Origin: Gambelia wislizenii
Taxonomy: Eukaryota > Chordata > Lepidosauria > Squamata > Crotaphytidae
Assembly (NCBI GenBank): GCA_030847615.1
Contig: JAUMIR010000001.1
Span: forward strand, 32,425,501-32,489,500
Reading direction: 5' to 3'
Length of the DNA stretch: 64,000 nt
The first letter of the stretch is position 1. Each line of letters opens with the position of its first letter. Positions 11,765-23,235 of this stretch are shown one piece after another. Both the position numbers and the translations under genes were made by a program. The notes below the pieces were generated by a model. That model did no database searches and was not told where the DNA came from. It was given only the letters and a program-made list of their open reading frames with translations.

Positions 11765-12374
11765 CGGGGCTGTCTAAACAGTAAAAATACTTCTCGTGGA
11801 ATGCAAGGAAAATCCTACCTGTCTTAATGGGACCCTACATCATATCAGCATATTCAGAAGGAGCAGGGTCAAAAATGTCAAAAACTCCAAAGGAAAAGCC
11901 TTTGTAGCTTTTCCCTGAGTTTAAAAAAACCAAACACACACAGCGAGGAGAATGCACATTCCTGCTCATTGGGACAAGTGATACGCTTTGAATCACTTTC
12001 CTGTAGGAGAGGAAGTGCAAAGCTGATTGGCCGGATGAGTGCAGAGATGGGGCTTGCCTTAGTCTGGCTAGCCGCTCGGAGAGGGAGGTGGGGGAGGTAT
12101 TTAACCCCACTCCACCTTCTCTGAGCGGCTGGCCAAGTGGCTACTAACATCCCATTCCAGCCTCGGAGGCTGGGAAGTGATGTTAGCCCCTTCATTCCCC
12201 TTGCACAAAACTGACACGGCTGCCATCTTGATTTGCAGTTGTGTGAACATCACAGACGAGAACTTCAAATACACTTGATTTTGCCAAAACGCTGTGGAGA
12301 CAAAGGAATGTTGCTGCAAATTGCCAATAATGCACAGGTATGTGCATTATTTCCTCCAGTACAGACGAGCCCTG
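11765..12374. mobile_element. DNA transposon family A, copy 1 (complete)
   Basis: The termini CGGGGCTGTCTAAAC and TACAGACGAGCCCTG are imperfect inverted repeats about 600 bp apart. Internally it shares AGCTGATTGGCCGGATGAG, (T/C)GCCATCTTG and the order of motifs with copies at 51386-51981 and 63668-64000. No transposase is encoded, and no clear target duplication is visible. The superfamily is probably hAT-like but not settled. Confidence 0.65.
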
Positions 12375-12777
12375 TGTTTACCTTCCAGTGACCAAAAATA
12401 AAACAAAGCAATGGTATATGTAAAATACGTAGGTGAGGAAAACCATCTACTATGAAAAACAGATGTCTTTCACCTCTTCTAAAAACGTAACTGCTCAACT
12501 TACTTTCTAGTTTGACCCTCCCATGTTCAGAACAAGCTTACCCAATCTGCTGCCCTCTAGAGAGGGATGGTCCACGAAATATAACTTAAGAAAGTAAAAG
12601 TCTTAACATATAGGTAATTATTTTTTTCAAATGCCATGTTGTTCTTGTTACATTTTCATTGCAACCATCATATACTAATACAGAGGCCTGCACTGTCTTT
12701 GGTAGGCAAGAGGAGTGACCCCCTGACTCTGTAAAAGGGTATGAGGAAGTTCTTTTGGAATATGGTCTTAGTTTTAC

Positions 12778-12888
12778 CTGTGAGTTGCACTGATTCTTGG
12801 CATTTGTGTCCATGGCAAAAAGCTTCTCAATCATTTCAATCTTCAGGTCGTCCTCTAAGGAAGTGTAATAGTCTCCTGGGCTACTTGG
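12778..12888 (-). CDS. EPAS1: EPAS1 exon 11 (start of N-terminal transactivation domain)
   Basis: This exon of exactly 37 codons encodes [20 protein letters not shown] to AKNQCNSQ. It has phase 0 at both ends, with acceptor CTGCAG and donor CAG/GTAAAA. The block [12 protein letters not shown] belongs to the N-terminal transactivation region that overlaps the C-terminal degron. Because both ends are in phase 0, skipping this exon would keep the frame. Confidence 0.97.
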
Positions 12889-13471
12889 CTGCAGAACAGA
12901 AATACAGAACAGCCTCTCAAAATCTTGCAAATAGCCACACATCTAGTAACCTATGGCAAGTAAGAATTTCATCTAAGTAACTGACAGTCAAGATTCACCA
13001 AAATGTTTTTGTTTTCAACCAGAAATGACATAGGTGTTTATAGGTAAGTGGACTAGTAATTTTGGAGGTTATATTTGCAAGTTTGGTATACCGTAAAGGG
13101 GAACCTGAAAGAGTATTAAACTGCAGTATCTTTTTAAACAAAAAAGAGGTCTTGGTTCTTTCTATTTCTTTTCTTTTTCCATTTCAGGTGACTTACTTTA
13201 CTTTAGTGTGACTTAAACTAAGCCCAGATTAGTGTACACAGGACTGTAGTGTTGGTGTTACTAATGTTAATATCACCTAGTTTGTTCCTAAAAGCATAAA
13301 AAGATCCCCAGAGCATCTTTCATACACTGGAGCCTACTGTAGATTCAACAGCCAAATAGATAAAGTTTATTCATTTCTTTAAAAGCATGTATGGGCATGC
13401 TGCTTTCCCATATGCTTTACACAGCTTAGAAAGGGTAAACATAAAATCTAACATATAACTCAACAATTTAG

Positions 13472-13776
13472 AACAGTGGCTCTTAACCTTTTCTTTACCA
13501 GGGACAGCCTTTAAATATCTTTTGTTGCCACGGACTCCAAAGAATTATTATTATTAGTAGTATTATTATTATTAATATTACTATTATTATTACACTATCC
13601 ATTAACCCTTCCCTCAGAGGCACTGGGAGGGAAGACTTTTCTCCTGCTTCTTCCTACAAATTTGTGGCTGGAGCAGATTGAAAAGCAATGCACAGGCCAA
13701 GCCAGCCAGCCGCCAGCCTGTGATGACATTGCAGCCCCCTGGGGGTCCATGGACCACAGGTTAAAAACCACTGAAT
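13472..13776. mobile_element. hAT-like MITE with terminal inverted repeats
   Basis: The left end ACAGTGGCTCTTAACCTT and the right end GGTTAAAAACCACTG are inverted. The inside carries an (ATT)n tract at 13545-13592 and the palindrome CCCCCTGGGGG. Ends of the form CAGTGGTTCTTAACC are typical of hAT (Zaphod/Charlie-like) MITEs. A half copy lies at 10222-10321. Confidence 0.7.
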
Positions 13777-14009
13777 TAGAACATTGAGCAACTAAGATCA
13801 AATGTAGAGTATTATATATACACAAGACCCCAGTATTTGTGGTATTGATGAAATCTGTTCTATGTAGTGAGATGAAAAGATATAGGAACATAAAAGCATT
13901 GATAGTATATATGAATCAGTCAATTGAGGCTGCTTCAGTCAATAGGTAAAGAAGTTTTTTTTTAAAATTTAAACAGGCATTTGATGATTAATTGGTTGTG
14001 CAGAAGGAT

Positions 14010-14222
14010 CTTTTTATAGGTGAGTTTTTATCCTCATTGTTATGTTTTAAAATAATTTCTTAAACTATTATGGCTTGTTTAAATATGATGGCTTGTTTAA
14101 TTGTGTTTTAACTTTTTTATCATCATGATTTTAGCTCTATCTTGTTTTAATCTTGTTGTAAGCCACATTGGGTCCCCTGACAGGAAGAAGGCAGTGAAAT
14201 AAATAAATAAATAAATAAATAG
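14010..14222 (+). repeat. LINE 3' end with (AAAT)n tail
   Basis: The text TTGTAAGCCACATTGGGTC followed by GGCAGTGAAATAAATAAATA is the usual 3' end of L2/CR1-type reptile LINEs. The microsatellite (AAAT)n spans about 14196-14220. Confidence 0.7.
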
Positions 14223-14663
14223 TAGATTCAGTCACTAGCAATTGAGAAATAATTTATTCATGCATTGCTAGTATGTGCTTTCAGGATGTATTCTTTTATT
14301 TCATCTAATCAAACAGACTGTCCCCTCTCAATTCCTTACCATGTGCCCATCACTTCTAACAGTAAACCCAGCGGGTTAAGTAGCAATAGAATTGGGCAAT
14401 TGAAAAATAAAAGGGAGGTATATAGTTGCTTGTGAAGAAGTGTGTGGGTGGTGGTGGACTGACGCTTAACCTGAAGAGAGACAAAAAACACAATGGGGAA
14501 ACTCCCTAAAAACAATTCAATGAGGACTGAGCATGCCACAGAATACTGAGTTTTAGAGACAGGGGCACAAAGGACAGAATGATGTAGCTTAGAAAAGGGC
14601 ATGACTCATTGGCTAGAATGCTGAATAGATGCACTCCACTATGCAGCATGTTTCATTTCCGAC

Positions 14664-15003
14664 TTGCACGCATATATGGGGCCAGCTTGTTCATTAAACA
14701 TACTGAGGCAGCTGTCTCAAATATCAAAGCATCGGTAGCAACAAATGGTGCTGTCCCCTGAGCCAAGGAGGACTCTTGCCACTGCTGCTCCAGAAAGTCT
14801 TGCTGTCTATAGCCAGCCAAACCCCAATTACCTGGTTGTGACATCTCCAGAGCCAGGCACTGTGAGCAAGGTACCCTGGGAGATCACCTGCACTGCTGTC
14901 CCAGGCAATCCCCCAGGCTACCCCTCCCCCCAATGACTGGCTTTGAGTACGGACTCCTCAGAGCCAGGCTTTGTGTGGCTAGTGCTACCACACTTTGTCT
15001 GGT
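14664..15003 (+). repeat. Unclassified repeat B, copy 1
   Basis: This stretch is the reverse complement of 20427-20781, including a run of 78 identical bases (14844-14921 against 20515-20592). The similarity extends from GCATATATGGGG at the left to CCACACTTTGTC at the right. No protein, tRNA or TIR signature is visible. Short ORFs here are not conserved between the two copies. Confidence 0.8.
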
Positions 15004-15502
15004 TCCAAGAGCAGACAAATGGTGGACAACAATCGTGGCAGGAGAGGAGGTGTAGCAATGTGGAAGACTGGTTGGTGCTGTCAGTGGCACTCCCTGTTTC
15101 AGATGGTAGCAGAGCTGGCATATCTAACACTCCACTGTTGCATACACATTACTCCACATCAGAGGTGGCCAATTGGTAGCACAGTAGGGGCATCCAACTC
15201 CATGCTCCTACTTGCTGTTGGCACTCATCACCCTTCCATGCACAAAACTGGGAACAAGAGGAGCCTTGCTGCTTTTTATCCTCTCGTTTTATCCACAAAG
15301 AAAAAAAAAACTGCTGTGCTAAAGTACGAGTGGTGGCAGGAGCTAAGGAAATTATGTGATTTTTCTTAGCCTATAAATCTCCTCCTTGGGGCTGAGTTAG
15401 ACAAAATCAGCATACAAGATTGGTATGCATAGCTTTTTTTGCCAGAAAAGATGTCCGCTTCTTTGTGGCATTTAAAACATTTCTCTGGGTGCTGATTTTC
15501 AG

Positions 15503-15620
15503 GCATGTTTGGTGTGCCCAATGACTTGAACTTCAGCTCCCAGAAGCCCCAGCCAGTTTGGCCAATGGTGAGAGATTGTGGGAGCTGGTAGTCCAATCTA
15601 GAAGGCCAAAGATTCCCCAC
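15503..15620. repeat. Palindromic foldback MITE
   Basis: The halves TTGAACTTCAGCTCCCAGAA and GGGAGCTGGTAGTCCAA are inverted around GCCAGTTTGGCCAATGGT. It belongs to the same broad class as 74-182. Confidence 0.6.
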
Positions 15621-16116
15621 TGGAGGATGCTGTTGAGATCCTTGTGAGAGGAGCATCTGCAATATGAAAAGCAGTGAAAACTGTCTCTTGCCCTTGCTTG
15701 CCCACTTGATAATGCTCTCTCAGGTTAGCTCTGAATCATGGGGAGGGCTGCTGATCTTATGACTGGAGAGGTAGATCTAGCCCTTAGCATCTGGGCCAGG
15801 AAATATCAAGCTCTCTAGGCTCAAGAAGATGGCCAGCCCAGCCCAAAATTCTCACTGCCAGCTTTGTGTCTCTGAATGAAGCAAGATCTTGCAAGCCAAA
15901 TCTCAACTGTCATTGGCATTTGTTGTTGTTTTGGCTGCAACAGTACTTAACGTGGCTACTCTTCTGGAATTAATTGCTCTTTTAAAACACTTGTATTGTA
16001 GCTCTGGTTGCTACTTATGAAAAATCACACACGCTTCAATGCACAGAATGTGTTTTCACTGGAGGCCAGTGCATGGGAACAACAAGGTCAACCTTCAACG
16101 CAAAGGCTTTTCTTAC

Positions 16117-16304
16117 GGTGGAACAGCTGCTGTTGCTGCTTGCGCTGGGGGTGCTGCTGCCAGGTGCAACCTGGGGCAATGTAAATGATGGCACGCTCAA
16201 CTTTTCCAGCTGAGGCGCCTGGCTCTTTGCTTCGGGAGGCCATAGCTTGTTTGGGGTCATCACAGCATTGTTGTAGGTAGAGATTTCCTCAAACTTTTGT
16301 GTCC
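16117..16304 (-). CDS. EPAS1: EPAS1 exon 10 (Ser/Thr/Pro-rich linker)
   Basis: This 188-bp exon encodes TQKFEEISTYNNAVMTPNK to SASSNSSCST, a low-complexity linker between the two degrons. Its acceptor is TTTCAG and its donor ACC/GTAAGA. The ends match mammalian EPAS1 (QxFEE at the start, SSSCST at the end), while the middle is much diverged, as expected of a disordered stretch. The reading frame is open for some distance into the upstream intron. Confidence 0.94.
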
Positions 16305-17610
16305 CTGAAATTGAGATAAGCAAGGTCAACTCACCCATGGAGTTTGCAATCCCAATACATTTTTTTAAAACAAAGAAAAGAGGAATGGAGGAATGGACAG
16401 GGATTGTGTATGATGACCTTTTTTGCTTAACAAGGGTGAAATTAGTTGCAAGGGAGCTCCTCACAGAGAGAAGCAGCACATGTCTAAATCTTGGCTTAGT
16501 ATAAAGAAAAGTTAAACCTGATCAAATTCTCATATAAACCAGAGGTCATCATTATGCAAAGAATTTTGTAATACTGGTGTTAATCATCCTTAATTTGATG
16601 GCAGAGGGACTTTTCCCACATCTGTGGAAAGGCAGATAAGTCTCTTTTTTTCTGCTGCCCCACATGTCTGAAGAAAATAGCACAGAAGGTACCACAAAGG
16701 AAGGATTTTCTCCACAACTGGCCTCCTTCCAACCTATTAGGGACCACACTGTGGTGGAGATTACTGTTGCTACCAGAGTTTCTGTCATTTTCACAATGGA
16801 TTCTGAACCTTGGTGGCAAGTGCAGCAGTTGCCTCCAGTGTAGGTTCTATACCAGAGTACCTTCCTCGTCCACAGATGACTGCCAGTTACAGATTACTCC
16901 TAAAAGGAAATGGAAGGTGAAAAAGATCCTTTTGTGTCGTTGCTTCCATTTTGTATGGTCACAAGCAATGTTTCGGTGGCAGCAAATGGTCACAATGTAA
17001 AAATGGTTTTGGAGGCTGAATGTGGCCCGTTGTCCACACCTTCCTCATGGTGCGTTACCCAAGCAAAAGTTGCAGATAACTAGCTCCACACTAAAAGACC
17101 TGAGAACTTCTACTCCATGCTAAGGTGATCTTTTATGTGTGGCTGAAAATGCAATAGGTGCAAATAAAACTGGAAGGTCCCAGTTTTTATTTTAAATAAA
17201 ATAAAACCGAAAGATCCCAACATGTGATGGACTGTGAACATACACAGTATGTGCAGATGCAATTGCATGTTCATGTGGCCACACATCCTCAAATTATACT
17301 GGTTCATATGCAATTGCCTAACCTGGAAGTCTGCCTGGATGTTCACAGACTTGCTGAATCTTCAGGCATGATTCAGATCATAATCTAAATGAGGGATGGG
17401 GAACTGCAGCTCCCAAAGTCTTTCATTACTGTCTAAGGGCTGATCAGAGTGGCAGTATTTTGTGCATACTGTTACCATATAGAGATAGTTTAAAGGTCAT
17501 TTTTGTACTTTTAACACTTTATGGTAAATGTATCGATCTACCAGCATGCTGCTAGTGAACTAGTTTGTAACACGCCCCCACCCACACCAAAAGAAAAGAA
17601 AACTACTAAC
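16305..17610 (-). other. EPAS1 intron 9, no recognised element
   Basis: This 1.3-kb intron shows no repeat I can name apart from mild AT-rich tracts. Confidence 0.5.
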
Positions 17611-17819
17611 CAAAGTCAAGAGATATAATAGCATCTCCTGGTGTTGGTGCCAACTGTGCAAGTTCTTCTGGTTCTTCCTTCAGCTTGGTGAATAAGAAAT
17701 CACTCTTATCTGCCACTGGAACTCCATTGTCAAACACAGAATTCATTGCCATCATGCGAGGCTTGAACAGCGATTCTGTTTGATCCATGGAGAACACAAT
17801 ATCATTGTTCTCAATTTCA
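17611..17819 (-). CDS. EPAS1: EPAS1 exon 9 (N-terminal oxygen-degradation domain)
   Basis: This 209-bp exon runs from [20 protein letters not shown] to DAIISLDF and contains [10 protein letters not shown], the N-terminal LxxLAP degron. The proline corresponds to human Pro405, the substrate of PHD enzymes, recognised by VHL once hydroxylated. The acceptor is TTTAG and the donor TTTG/GTTAGT, a weaker GT donor. The flanking [13 protein letters not shown] block is unchanged from mammals, whereas the segment [11 protein letters not shown] is shorter and divergent. Confidence 0.97.
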
Positions 17820-18489
17820 CTAAAGAAATAAATTAGGCAATTTAGATAATGTGCTACCTCAAGCATGATTTCTATTTAAACAAAAAGTTAAACAAACAAA
17901 CAAACCCAAAGAAATTTGACTTTGGATATTTAACAACCTGGACACCACAGCTTCCCTTTGAATAAACAGAAACTGCATTGTGTTGAATTCTGTCCTAGTT
18001 GGTTTATTTGCTAGATTAACAGAATGAAACTTTATAATCATAATAAAAAGATGACACTGAAATCTATGCATTTGTTGATAGCTGCTGAGCATCAGATTCT
18101 TATGTTCTCCTAGTATCAAATGTCCACATTCAGGAAAGGATTTTTACATTCTTCTGGGAACAGTAGACAACTGGTGAAACGCTGAAGTAGGAGTGGTGAT
18201 CTGTTTCCCTTAGATATCGTTGGCCCTTAGCTCCCCATCATTCCTGACCATTGGCCATGCTAGCTAAAGCTGATGGGTGCTGAAGTCCAAAAACATCTGA
18301 AGAACCACAAGTTTTTCATTCCTGACTTAAAGAAGTCTCCATTTTGAGAAACCTATATGTCAATGCTCCAAGGGGAAATTACACAACTGGGAAATGGAAT
18401 CTATGGAATTGGGCAAGAGTGCCGGATTATCTCACAGCTATGGCAACCCTCATTCAACAAGCATTCTTCCAGAATTTCAGCTGTTTTAC
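17820..18489 (-). other. EPAS1 intron 8
   Basis: This 670-bp intron contains a foldback-type repeat at about 18215-18330, with TGACCATTGGCCATGCTAGC at its centre and GAAGTCCAAAAACATCTGAAG at its right. Nothing else is recognised. Confidence 0.6.
18215..18330. repeat. Palindromic foldback MITE
   Basis: It carries the CCATTGGCCATGCTAGCT centre and the right arm GCTGAAGTCCAAAAACATCT. The left arm is degraded. Confidence 0.6.
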
Positions 18490-18637
18490 CTCAGAACATA
18501 GTTAACACAGATGATACACTGAGGCTGCAGGTTGCGTGTATTGTAAATTACTGTTCCTTGAGTCTCCAGCCACACGTATCCACCATGCTTAGCCAGCATG
18601 CGGTACTGTCCAGTGACGACTTGACCTTTTGCACACA
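18490..18637 (-). CDS. EPAS1: EPAS1 exon 8 (PAS-B end)
   Basis: This 148-bp exon encodes [20 protein letters not shown] to CVNYVL, the last strands of PAS-B and the start of the PAC motif. The acceptor is CTCCAG; the first two bases complete the leucine codon begun by T at the end of exon 7. The donor is CTGAG/GTAAAA. Together with exons 9 and 10 it lies between two inverted copies of one repeat (see findings). Confidence 0.97.
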
Positions 18638-20175
18638 CTGGAGATGAGGGAAACATAAGAAATAGAAGCAACTGCATGTAAATATTGACTCAAACACAGC
18701 ATGCTTCAAAGGCTGATATTAATAGCATTCTTCATGGACCAAAGTTCCAGCATTTCACAAAGAATAGGAGAAAATTGTGCTGTAATATATCTGTTAGTCT
18801 TTAAGATTCCACAAGAGTCTTCCTTAATTTTTGCTGCAACAGACTAACACAGCTACTCTTTTATCACATTTCCTTCCAAAATACAGCTAGGGCTACACAC
18901 ACAGTTCTGCGAGAATGCAAGTACAAAATGCACACCATGTATAGAAATCATATTTTCAACAGATTATTATTTTCTTAAAAACCAGCCTTCTAGCTGTACG
19001 ATAGATACACTTGCAGGTGCAGAGACAATACTTGCTCAACTCATAGAGACTAGAATGAGGCCATTTCTAGTGATCAGGGATGCTGTTCTAGGGGCCCACA
19101 TAGCTACTTTCTCCGTTTCATAACCAGGAAAACCAGAATTAAGCAAAATAGTACAAAAGGTAGAACAAGTTATTCAGAATGAGAGAAAACATGCAAAATG
19201 ACATCATGATAACAAATCACAGAATTCTTTCCTTCAGTCCAGTTTGTGTGTAGGAATTTAGTATTTTTTATTTAGCACAGAGAATACACAAAAATAAGTA
19301 TATGCACTGAAAACTGTATGGCAGATCCAATTTGAAAGCAAGCAGGCTTGTCCACTTTGTTCCTCACCCTTTCCATTTCCTTGCTGACCTGCTCCCTTCA
19401 CCATACGCCTGCCAGAAATTGTTTGTGGGAGGAGAAGGCCTTGGAGGGACTAACTTTGGGTGCACACCCATTCTAGGGCAACAGTGAAAAACCTCTTTCA
19501 GCCTAAAGGACAAATTCAATTTCAGAGATGTTTTTGGGGGGCATATTCCAGTGGTGAGCAGGGCCAAAGGCAAAAGGATAGAGTATGTGATCTTAATGCT
19601 CTTACTGCCTGCAATGAAGCCTTAGCAGAGGCATTTCAACCTTTCAGGAATAAATAATTGTACAAGAGTTGCAAAACCACCTAACAATGGGGAAGAGTGT
19701 GGCTGTCTGGGGAACTCTAGAAAGTCAGATTGGAATACCAAGAGTGCCAGATTTAGCCCCAAGATCTGAGGTTCCCTACCTTTGTTCTAGGGAGAGTGGT
19801 GGAAGGAAATCTCTGCTGTTATCTCAGATCAGATTTAACTGTGTTGACTCCTCTCCATTGCTCACTCTAGCCCATGGGGAGCAGGGTCAGGGGATAAATG
19901 GGACCGAGGACCCTATGAGGACTGGATTATAATCCTCTCGTGTGTTGGATTAGGCACATGGATACAAGATTTGCCCATCGCTTTTGAGAGTGAAAAAACA
20001 GCCATTACTCTACTTGCCACTCACTGATTGGCGGAGATGGTCATGGTAAGCCCTAGGATAAATAGCATCATAGGATGGACTTTGATACCATATCCACAAG
20101 TGTGCAGAATCGTCAAGGTACTTATCATTTTTATAGTTGTGGTAGGACTTATAGCACTTGGTGAGGCCTTCTCTA

Positions 20176-20399
20176 AGGGTGCATCCACACTACACAAATA
20201 ATCCAGTTTGAAACTGGATTATTTGCCATGGCTCCTTCTTATGGAACCCTGGGATTTGTAGTTTGGTGAGGTACCAGCACTGTTTAGCAGAGAAGGCTAA
20301 AGACCTTGTAAAACTAAAAATCCCAGGATTCCATAGGAAGGCACCATGGCAAATAATAGTTTCAAATTGGAATATTTGTGTAGTGTGGATTAGGCCTTA
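20176..20399. mobile_element. Palindromic hAT-like MITE (GGGTGCATCCACACT type)
   Basis: The left half, GGGTGCATCCACACTACAC then GGATTATTTGCCATGG and GAACCCTGGGATTTGTAGTT, is mirrored by AAATCCCAGGATTCCATAGG, CCATGGCAAATAATAG and GTGTAGTGTGGATTAGGCC. The whole 224-bp element is one large imperfect palindrome. A second member, interrupted, lies at 53318-53905. Confidence 0.75.
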
Positions 20400-20426
20400 A
20401 GTAAAGCCTTTTTCTGCTGACCTTCA

Positions 20427-20781
20427 TCAAACAAATGACAAAGTGTGGCAGCACTAGCCACACAAAGCATGGCTCTGATGTGTCCTTACTCAAAGCCAGT
20501 CATTGTGGGGTAGAGTAGCCTGGGGGATTGCCTGGGACAGCAGTGCAGGTGATCTCCCAGGGTACCTTGCTCACAGTGCCTGGCTCTGGAGACGTCACAG
20601 CCAGGTAACTGGGTCTAGCTAGCTATAGACAGCAAGGCTTTCTGGAGCAGCAGTAGCAGCAGTGGCAAATGCCCTCCTTGGCTCAGGGGACAGCACCATT
20701 TGCTGCTACTGCTGCACTGATATCTGAGACAGCTGCTTCACTATGTTTAATGGACAAACTGGTCCCATATATGTGTGCAAA
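20427..20781 (-). repeat. Unclassified repeat B, copy 2 (inverted)
   Basis: This is the inverted partner of 14664-15003. The 78-base identical run is 20515-20592. The rest aligns with small indels, such as an extra CTGCTA unit in the CTG-rich part near 20650. Confidence 0.8.
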
Positions 20782-20807
20782 CTGGAACTGCAACAAATTC
20801 TGCATAG

Positions 20808-21300
20808 TATAGTCATCCCTTCACATTCGCGGGGGTTAGGTTCCACAGACCCCCGCGAATGTGAAAATTCTGCGAATAACGACTGCCCTCCTCCTCCCAC
20901 GCCAAAGCGACTACAGGGCCTCCAGAAGCCCCATAGTCACTTCCCCCCGCCTCGCCCTCCCTCCCCAGGCCACCACGGGGCCTCCGGAGACCCTCCAGAG
21001 GCCCCGTGGTCGCCTCCCCTGCCCTCTCCCCTCCCTCCCAAGGCCTTCACGGAGCCTCCGAAGGCCCCCTCGCCGCATTTCCCACCCCCCGCCTGGCCTC
21101 CTAAGGTGGGGAGGGGGCCTCGGAAGTCCCCCTCCCCACCTCTCCCACCACTCCGGCCTGCTTCTCTCCCCCCCAGAAGCGGGCACAGGGCTTCTAAAGC
21201 CCAGTCGCTGCTTTGGGGAGGGCGGGGGGGAGGCCCTCCCAAAACCGGGAATACTCAAAACCGTGAATGCTAAATTCACGAATGTGGAGGGGCAACTGTA
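20808..21300. mobile_element. GC-rich Tigger-like MITE with TA target site
   Basis: The left end (TCATCCCTTCACATTCGCG) and right end (CACGAATGTGGAGGGGCAAC) are inverted repeats flanked by TA. TIRs of the form CAGTTGTCCCTTC are typical of pogo/Tigger-class MITEs, several of which occur in this window. The inside (about 20890-21240) is extremely C-rich with repeated GGCCTCC units. The long proline-rich frames it opens on both strands are by-products of base composition, with no protein family resemblance. Confidence 0.75.
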
Positions 21301-21839
21301 AAGTGTATCTATTCAGCATTCTAGCCAATGAGTCATGTCCGTTCCCAAAGTACTTCGTTCCATTCTTACTGCCCCCAATTTTCTATCCCTAAGTGTCAGC
21401 ATTACGTGGCATGCTCAGTATGCTCCACTTTCTTGGAACTATCTGCCAGATGGAAACAAGCAGGTATGGCTAGAATCAGAATTTTCTGTACAAAAAGCAA
21501 GCCCTTTACAGTTAATCTATTACAGGAAAAATTAGAAGAGTTAAGACCACCCTCATGTCGGATTTCCCAAGTTACAACATTTGCACAATGTTAACACCAC
21601 TTGCTGGGATCACTGACAGCTTTAACTATATATGAAACTAATGTATAAATAATTTGCTCAGAACTTCAGGACTCGTTTTGAACATTTATAAAGCCATCAT
21701 AGAGAATCCATTTGGCACACAAAAAGGGCAAAGTTAATTTGGGTATCAGACCTCCAAATATTTATTTCAGATGAGAACTGGGGGAAAATCTGGACAACTG
21801 CACCATATACATCAGTTTCTGCTATTTTCAAAGAACTAG

Positions 21840-22072
21840 TACAGGTCAACCCCCATATCTGCAGGGGATCCCTTTCAAAACCCCACCCTCCTGGTGGATA
21901 CCTGAAATCGTGGATAATAGGAAACAATATTATTTTCAATGAGACAAATGTGAGAAGCTGACCATAGGATTGCACTGGAGGACCTAGAAATGCCTAGAGA
22001 GAACATATTTTTTTGGACATGGATAAGTGAAACTGTGGACACTGAACCTGTGGATATGGGGATCAACCCGTA
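21840..22072. mobile_element. Tigger-like MITE
   Basis: The ends CAGGTCAACCCCCATATCTG and GTGGATATGGGGATCAACCCG are inverted and flanked by TA. The inside carries CATAGGATTGCACTGGAGGA, shared with 46243-46592, 59968-60286 and 28663-29296. Confidence 0.75.
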
Positions 22073-22869
22073 ATTAAAACAGTTCAGAAGCAGCATTTAA
22101 CACCTGTTAAACTGCACACAATTAATAATGCCATCTCACAAAAATGCTGGTGACAGTGCAGGGGTGTAGGTACCTTGAAACATATGCAGGGTTTTGTCAT
22201 AGGTTATTGATTTTTGGAACAAAATTCTAAACTGGTTTGATTTAGCTACTTCCATATATTTGATAAGACAAAATGTAATTTTCTCCGAATCTTTATTAAT
22301 ATTGTAATTTTTTGATGTGGAAAACACAGAACTGCCACATAAAGATATGATCTCAATTCTGGTTGGAGCTGCTAGAGCAGAAATAGGAATATTCTGTTAA
22401 AATGCAGAAAGGTTATCTCTCTGACAGTAGCTGAATAGGCTCTGGTGGATTGCTCTAGCTGAAAAATTGACAATAAAAGCTCAAAGGGCAAGGGAAGAAA
22501 TAGCAACAGATAAATGCGAAAATATAGAATCTGTTTATCTCTCAGGTTTTGGACTTAATGTATCAAGGCCTACTATTAACTCATAGAACATTTCAGCACA
22601 ATAGTTTTTTTAAAAAAAAATAGAGGAGTATTTAATATATGGACTATCGTGAAGTAGGTTATTCAAATGAGATAGTAGCTGTGGAAATTATTGTTAATAC
22701 TATAAAGCCATTAATAAGAAAACTGTTCTTGGAACTGTCTAAGGCTTGATTCCAAACCCTCTTCATCTAAAGTTACTTTCTATATGCCACAATTCCTACC
22801 TCATCCACTGTGTACTTGTCTAGTCTATACATATGTCATGCAGATGATGGAGTGAGCTTCTTTTCTCCT

Positions 22870-23098
22870 GTTCCAGAGACTAGAACATGATGCTATTGAT
22901 GCAAATCATAGGAAAAGAGATTCCACTTAAACATTAGGAAATAACTTCCTTACTGTAAGAGCGTCTCAAGATTGGAACAGACTGCCTTGGGGGATGGTGA
23001 ACTCTCCATCTTTGGATAACTTTAGACCATGGTTGAATGGGCATTTTCCAGGAATGCTTTAGTTGTGTATTTCTGCATGGCAGGGGATTGATTGTACT
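22870..23098 (+). repeat. CR1 LINE 3' fragment
   Basis: It aligns with the later part of the 23236-23785 copy (CCAGAGACTAGAACA, AACATTAGGAAATAACTTCC, TTTCTGCATGGCAGGGGATT) but ends before the usual terminal phrase. Confidence 0.8.
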
Positions 23099-23235
23099 GT
23101 CACGTTAGTGTACTAAACCTCTGAGCATATTAAGAGGTCTAGGCAGCAAAGAATTTGTAGCAGAGTCTACAAATTTTCAGAGAATTTACAGATAATTTAA
23201 ATCTATATCAAATTTACAGAGGATTTTTGATCAAG

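Larger units (their letters stand above)
9819..12777 (-). other. EPAS1 intron 11
   Basis: The intron holds a CR1 fragment (10014-10192), half of a hAT-like MITE (10222-10321), a LINE 3' fragment (about 11500-11690) and a complete copy of a DNA transposon family (11765-12374). From 10330 to 11450 I see nothing definite. Confidence 0.6.
12889..16116 (-). other. EPAS1 intron 10
   Basis: The intron contains a hAT-like MITE (13472-13776), a LINE 3' end with (AAAT)n (14010-14222), copy 1 of an unclassified inverted repeat (14664-15003) and a foldback element (15503-15620). 12900-13470, 14230-14660 and 15630-16116 show nothing I recognise. Confidence 0.6.

Noticed and set aside
20743..21301. Long proline/arginine-rich open frames on both strands
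   Set aside because: They lie in the C-rich core of a TA-flanked MITE; several frames are open at once on both strands, which is a base-composition effect, and no protein family is recognisable.
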